Source of the DNA: Pseudacidovorax intermedius
GTDB taxonomy: Bacteria; Pseudomonadota; Gammaproteobacteria; Burkholderiales; Burkholderiaceae_C
Direction of reading: 5' to 3'
NCBI RefSeq assembly: GCF_003350475.1
Contig: NZ_QQAV01000003.1
Span: 274,063 to 338,062 of the forward strand
DNA length: 64,000 nt
A program made the position numbers and the translations under genes. Under the pieces are notes generated by a model. The model searched no databases. It was not told the DNA's origin and worked only from the letters and a program-made list of their open reading frames with translations. Shown piece by piece: positions 61,290 through 64,000 of this stretch. Position 1 is the stretch's first letter; every line of letters begins with the position of its first letter.

Positions 61290-61843
61290 CGCCGGGCCGG
61301 CTCGTGCAGGGCCGCGAGGAGCGCATAGACCGGATCGGCCGGCGCCATCGCCGCCGTCGGCTGCCGCACGCCGAAGAGCTGCGCATCGTCCTGCGCCAGC
61401 TCGGGCCGCATGCGCTCCTCGATCCAGTCGTACACCACGGTGCGGTCGGCCACGCGCCATTCGCCCTGGCGGCGCTCGAAGCGGTCGACGTAGCGGCCAC
61501 AGAGAAAGGTCTCGCGCCCGGGTTGGGCCGCCGTCGACTGCAGCGCGAGAAAGCTGCTCTCGACCGCCGCCGTGTCGCCGGCGAGTTCGATCAGGATGTT
61601 GCTGATCTGGTGCACCCGCCGGCCGCCCTGGCGCAGCCTGGCCAGCGCCTGGTCGATGAAGCCGGTGGCGCTGCCCTTCCAGGCGCCGTGGCAGTCCGTG
61701 GCATCGGGCCAGTAGGCTGAGCGCAAGGCCGCCTCGTCGCAGCGGTCGATGCCACGGCAGTAGCGGTACAGGCAGTCGCGGATGGCCTCGCGGTCCAGCA
61801 GGGCCTGCAGCGCCGCGGTGGCGTCGTCGAAAGGGGCGTTCAC
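61286..61843 (-). CDS. SnoaL-like / NTF2-fold protein
   Basis: 185 residues starting with GTG. LLDREAIRDCLYRYCRGIDR, then DEAALRSAYWPDATDCHG and RETFLCGRYVDRFERRQGEW RVADRTVVYDW-type strands identify the SnoaL_4/NTF2 family that includes ring-hydroxylating dioxygenase beta-like and steroid or bile-acid dehydratase-like members. Enzymes of this fold dehydrate, isomerise or hydrate cyclic substrates. Role here unknown. It overlaps the next SDR as ATGA. Confidence 0.82.
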   Translation of the reverse strand: MNAPFDDATAALQALLDREAIRDCLYRYCRGIDRCDEAALRSAYWPDATDCHGAWKGSATGFIDQALARLRQGGRRVHQISNILIELAGDTAAVESSFLALQSTAAQPGRETFLCGRYVDRFERRQGEWRVADRTVVYDWIEERMRPELAQDDAQLFGVRQPTAAMAPADPVYALLAALHEPARR

Positions 61844-61849
61844 CGGTGG

Positions 61850-62287
61850 CTACTCTGTATTCAGCCGTTCGGGCTGAGCTTGTCGAAGCCGGGGCGCATC
61901 TTCCGCATTCGCAGGCAGCGCCCGCCGGAAGAGCTGCACCACATGACCCTCCGGGTCGCGCAGCGACAGCACGGCGCCATGGGCGCCCATGTCGCGCAGA
62001 CCCAGCACCTCACCGCCGGCCGCGTCGATGCGTTCCGAAGCGCCATCGAAGTCCGCCACCTCGAACACCATCACCGCGCCCGCGGTGGCCGGCGCTGCCT
62101 CCTCGCGGCAGGCGAGCGAGACATTGCCGCCGCCCACGCCGTACTGGTACCAGCGCTCGCCATCGGCGAACTTGAGCGACAGGCCCAGGGCCTCGCTGTA
62201 GAAGGCATGCAGCGCGGCAGGCTGCTCGGCCACCAGGTAGACGTTCTGCAGCCGCGTGGGCGCGAAGGCCTTGGCCGGGGCACTCAC
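61850..62287 (-). CDS. VOC/glyoxalase-family protein
   Basis: 145 residues from a GTG that overlaps the upstream SDR as GTGA. RLQNVYLVAEQPAALHAFYS and ALGLSLKFADGERWYQYGVG form the first beta-alpha-beta-beta-beta unit; VMVFEVADFDGASERIDAAG and LSLRDPEGHVVQLFRR the second, with the family DPxGxxxxL motif. The last 12 residues (RLRQAQPERLNTE) are translated from a half copy of dispersed repeat R1, so the native C-terminus has been replaced or extended. Reaction unknown: epimerase, lyase, hydrolase or ring-cleavage type. Confidence 0.82.
   Translation of the reverse strand: MSAPAKAFAPTRLQNVYLVAEQPAALHAFYSEALGLSLKFADGERWYQYGVGGGNVSLACREEAAPATAGAVMVFEVADFDGASERIDAAGGEVLGLRDMGAHGAVLSLRDPEGHVVQLFRRALPANAEDAPRLRQAQPERLNTE
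61865..61893. repeat. Single arm of dispersed repeat R1
   Basis: CCGTTCGGGCTGAGCTTGTC, continuing GAAGCCGGG, is identical over its first 28 bases to the left arm of the element at 646. It lies inside the 3' end of the VOC-family gene and is read as its last codons on the minus strand. Confidence 0.75.
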
Positions 62288-63051
62288 AGCGAGGTCTCCG
62301 AAGCGCCGCCGTCCAGCCGCAGCACCTCCGCATTGAGGAAGCGCGCCTCGTCGCTGGCCAGAAAGACGATGGCGTCCGCGATGTCCTGCACCGTGCCCAG
62401 CCGGCCCAGGGGCGTGCGCGCGATGCGCTTGGCGTCCAGCTCGGCATTGCGGTTGCGCACCGTGCCCTCGGTGGGCACGGCGCCCGGCGCCACCGCATTG
62501 ACGCGGATGCGGCGTGCGCCCAGGTCGGCCGCGGCGGCACGGGTGATGCCCAGCACGCCGGCCTTGATGCCGCTGTAGACCACCGAGCGCATCGGCGACT
62601 TGAAGGCCGCGATGGACGCCACGTTGACGATGGCCCCGCCCCGCTCGGCATCCATGGCCTCGGCCGCGGCCTGGATGCCCCAGATCACCGACTTGAAGCC
62701 GATCTCCACCATGCGGTCCATGACCTCGGGCGTGATCTCGGGCAGCGACTGATAGCGGACCCAGGCGGCGTTGTTGACCATCACGTCGAGGCGACCGGCA
62801 TCGGCCGCGAAGCGCTGCACCGCCTCGCGCATGCCGTCGCGGGTGGCGACGTTGCAGGGCAGGCCGATGGCCTGGCCGCCCGCGGCGCGCACCGCAGCCA
62901 CGGCGTCTTCGACGAACTCGGGCTTGAGGTCGTTGATGCCGACGACGGCGCCACGCGCCGCCAGGGCCAGCGCCGTGGCGCGGCCGATGCCGTGGCCGGC
63001 GCCGCTGATGAAGGCCGTGCGGCCGGCGAGAGAGGAAAGGGTCGCGGTCAT
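62284..63051 (-). CDS. Short-chain dehydrogenase/reductase
   Basis: 255 residues, classical SDR. FISGAGHGIGRATALALAAR (cofactor site), VMVNNAAWV, catalytic Ser in AIVNVASIAAF, Tyr and Lys in VVYSGIKAGVLGI, and NAVAPGAVPTEGT are intact. INDLKPEF, with Asp after the second strand, favours NAD over NADP. ATG overlaps the preceding acyl-CoA synthetase stop as ATGA. Substrate unknown; the operon context points to a hydroxy- or oxo-acyl or cyclic intermediate. Confidence 0.9.
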   Translation of the reverse strand: MTATLSSLAGRTAFISGAGHGIGRATALALAARGAVVGINDLKPEFVEDAVAAVRAAGGQAIGLPCNVATRDGMREAVQRFAADAGRLDVMVNNAAWVRYQSLPEITPEVMDRMVEIGFKSVIWGIQAAAEAMDAERGGAIVNVASIAAFKSPMRSVVYSGIKAGVLGITRAAAADLGARRIRVNAVAPGAVPTEGTVRNRNAELDAKRIARTPLGRLGTVQDIADAIVFLASDEARFLNAEVLRLDGGASETSL

Positions 63052-64000
63052 GGATGAACGTCCTTCTTGTTCGTCGAGGTGGGCACCAGCAGCGCATCGA
63101 GCGCAAAGGCACCCTGGCCGGCGTCCAGCACCACCAGCGGGTTGATGTCGATCTCGGCCACGTCGTCGGCATGCCGCGCGGCAAAGCGCGACAGCGCGGC
63201 GATGGCCTGGGCCGCGGCCGCCACGTCGGCCTTGGGCCGGCCGCGCGCGCCGTCGAGCAGCGCGAAAGACTTCAGGGAGCGCAGCATGGCGTCGGCCGCC
63301 GCAGCATCCACCGGCGCGGGCCGCAGGGCCACGTCCTTCCAGATCTCGGCATGGATGCCACCCAGGCCCACCATGACCATGGGCCCGAAGACCGGGTCGG
63401 TCTTGGTGCCCAGGATCAGCTCGCAGCCGGCTGGCGCCATCTGCGCCACCAGCACGCCGTCGATGCGGGCCCCCGGCGCCTTCTCGGCCACGCGGGCGAG
63501 CATCGTGTCATGCGCATCGATGAGCTGGCCCTCGCTGCGCACACCCACCGCCACGCCGCCCACCTCGGTCTTGTGGGCGATGTCGGGCGACACGATCTTG
63601 AGCACCACCGGAAAGCCGATGGCGCTTGCGGCGGCCACCGCCTCGTCACGCGTGGTGGCGACCACCTCGCGCAGCACCGGCAGGCCGGCCGCAGCCAGGG
63701 CCGCCTTGGCGCTGGCCTCAGTGGCGAAGGCCTCGGCCGCCAGCGGCGTGCGGGGTGTTGCTTCGACGGTGGATGGTTGTGCGGACTGCATGCCCAGCGT
63801 GGCCAGGGCCGCCACGGTGGCACAGGCCGCGTCGATGCCCTCGATGGCCGGAATGCCCAGCGCATCCAGTTGCCGCCGTACGTCGGCCGGCGCCCGCGCG
63901 CACAGCACGATGAGCCGCTGCGGATGCCGCTCGCGCATCTGCGTGAGCGCGGCCAGGAAGACGTCGCGCAGCCGCGGCACATGGAAGGCATTGGCCGATT
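63048..64000 (-). CDS. ADP-forming acyl-CoA synthetase, C-terminal part (start lies beyond the window)
   Basis: Acid--CoA ligase of the acetyl-CoA synthetase (ADP-forming)/succinyl-CoA-ligase-like family. The window holds the last 317 residues: the end of the CoA-ligase domain, then an ATP-grasp domain with LAAAGLPVLREVVATTRDEA, VLKIVSPDIAHKTEVGGVAV, GCELILGTKTDPVFGPMVMV and AEIDINPLVV. The frame stays open to the right edge (residues SANAFHVPRLRD precede the GTG at 63980), so the gene continues. It likely activates the operon substrate to its CoA thioester. Confidence 0.9.
   Translation of the reverse strand, partial: SANAFHVPRLRDVFLAALTQMRERHPQRLIVLCARAPADVRRQLDALGIPAIEGIDAACATVAALATLGMQSAQPSTVEATPRTPLAAEAFATEASAKAALAAAGLPVLREVVATTRDEAVAAASAIGFPVVLKIVSPDIAHKTEVGGVAVGVRSEGQLIDAHDTMLARVAEKAPGARIDGVLVAQMAPAGCELILGTKTDPVFGPMVMVGLGGIHAEIWKDVALRPAPVDAAAADAMLRSLKSFALLDGARGRPKADVAAAAQAIAALSRFAARHADDVAEIDINPLVVLDAGQGAFALDALLVPTSTNKKDVHP

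Overview
The window is uniformly GC-rich, densely coded and strongly biased to GC-ending codons. Its gene content points to a Comamonadaceae-type betaproteobacterium (Burkholderiales): a protocatechuate 4,5-cleavage (pmd/lig) operon, several orphan Bug-type receptors of tripartite tricarboxylate transporters, a urtABCDE urea transporter, dispersed Comamonadaceae-like repeats, and start codons placed 6-7 bases after -10-like hexamers. This assignment is inferred from gene families; no rRNA or tRNA gene is present to confirm it.

Layout. 0-9 kb: the 3' end of argH, a LysR regulator, and the divergent operon pmdE-pmdF-bug-bug-pmdD-pmdA-pmdB-pmdC for meta-cleavage of protocatechuate to central metabolites. 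9-11.5 kb: a promoter with a structured leader, a tightly overlapping three-gene cassette (GIY-YIG protein, MarR-like protein, unknown protein), and an aldo/keto reductase. 11.5-17.4 kb: urtABCDE on the minus strand. 17.5-26.5 kb: mostly housekeeping genes (PHB-depolymerase-like esterase, PPK2, CorA/ZntB transporter, PHP phosphatase, EamA transporter, YciO/Sua5 protein, M50 protease, TrpS). 26-32.3 kb: a LuxR-type response regulator and a histidine kinase that flank a Fur-boxed sigma/anti-sigma/TonB-receptor iron cassette.

32.4-56.3 kb is the most striking part, a 24-kb signalling supercluster built from two divergent blocks. The minus-strand block is an 11-gene chemotaxis operon: Aer-like MCP, cheY2, CheX/CheC-like protein, 137-aa unknown, MCP with a CheR-tether-like tail, cheY1, cheA, cheW, cheR, cheD, cheB, then a terminator. 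The plus-strand block first encodes a pseudo-receiver histidine kinase, response regulator, Hpt, STAS protein, a 1140-aa PAS-SpoIIE-RsbW sensor, and a REC-winged helix-HD-GYP fusion. A second plus-strand unit encodes a complete stressosome core (rsbR, rsbS, rsbT, and an RsbT/RsbX-like fusion) followed by a histidine kinase and a REC-PAS-HK-REC hybrid. No sigma factor is encoded beside the partner-switching genes. Inference: outputs probably run through phosphorelay, the DNA-binding HD-GYP protein (c-di-GMP turnover) and motility.

56.3-58.9 kb is a short accessory island of lower GC than its surroundings: a Phd/RelE-type toxin-antitoxin pair, then an SMC/OLD-like ATPase with a DUF4276 Toprim-like partner, a possible anti-phage pair. 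58.9-64 kb is a translationally coupled minus-strand catabolic operon of unknown substrate (ADP-forming acyl-CoA synthetase, SDR, VOC protein, SnoaL-like protein, tandem SDR, Bug receptor) that runs off the window end. No CRISPR array, tRNA or complete insertion sequence was seen.
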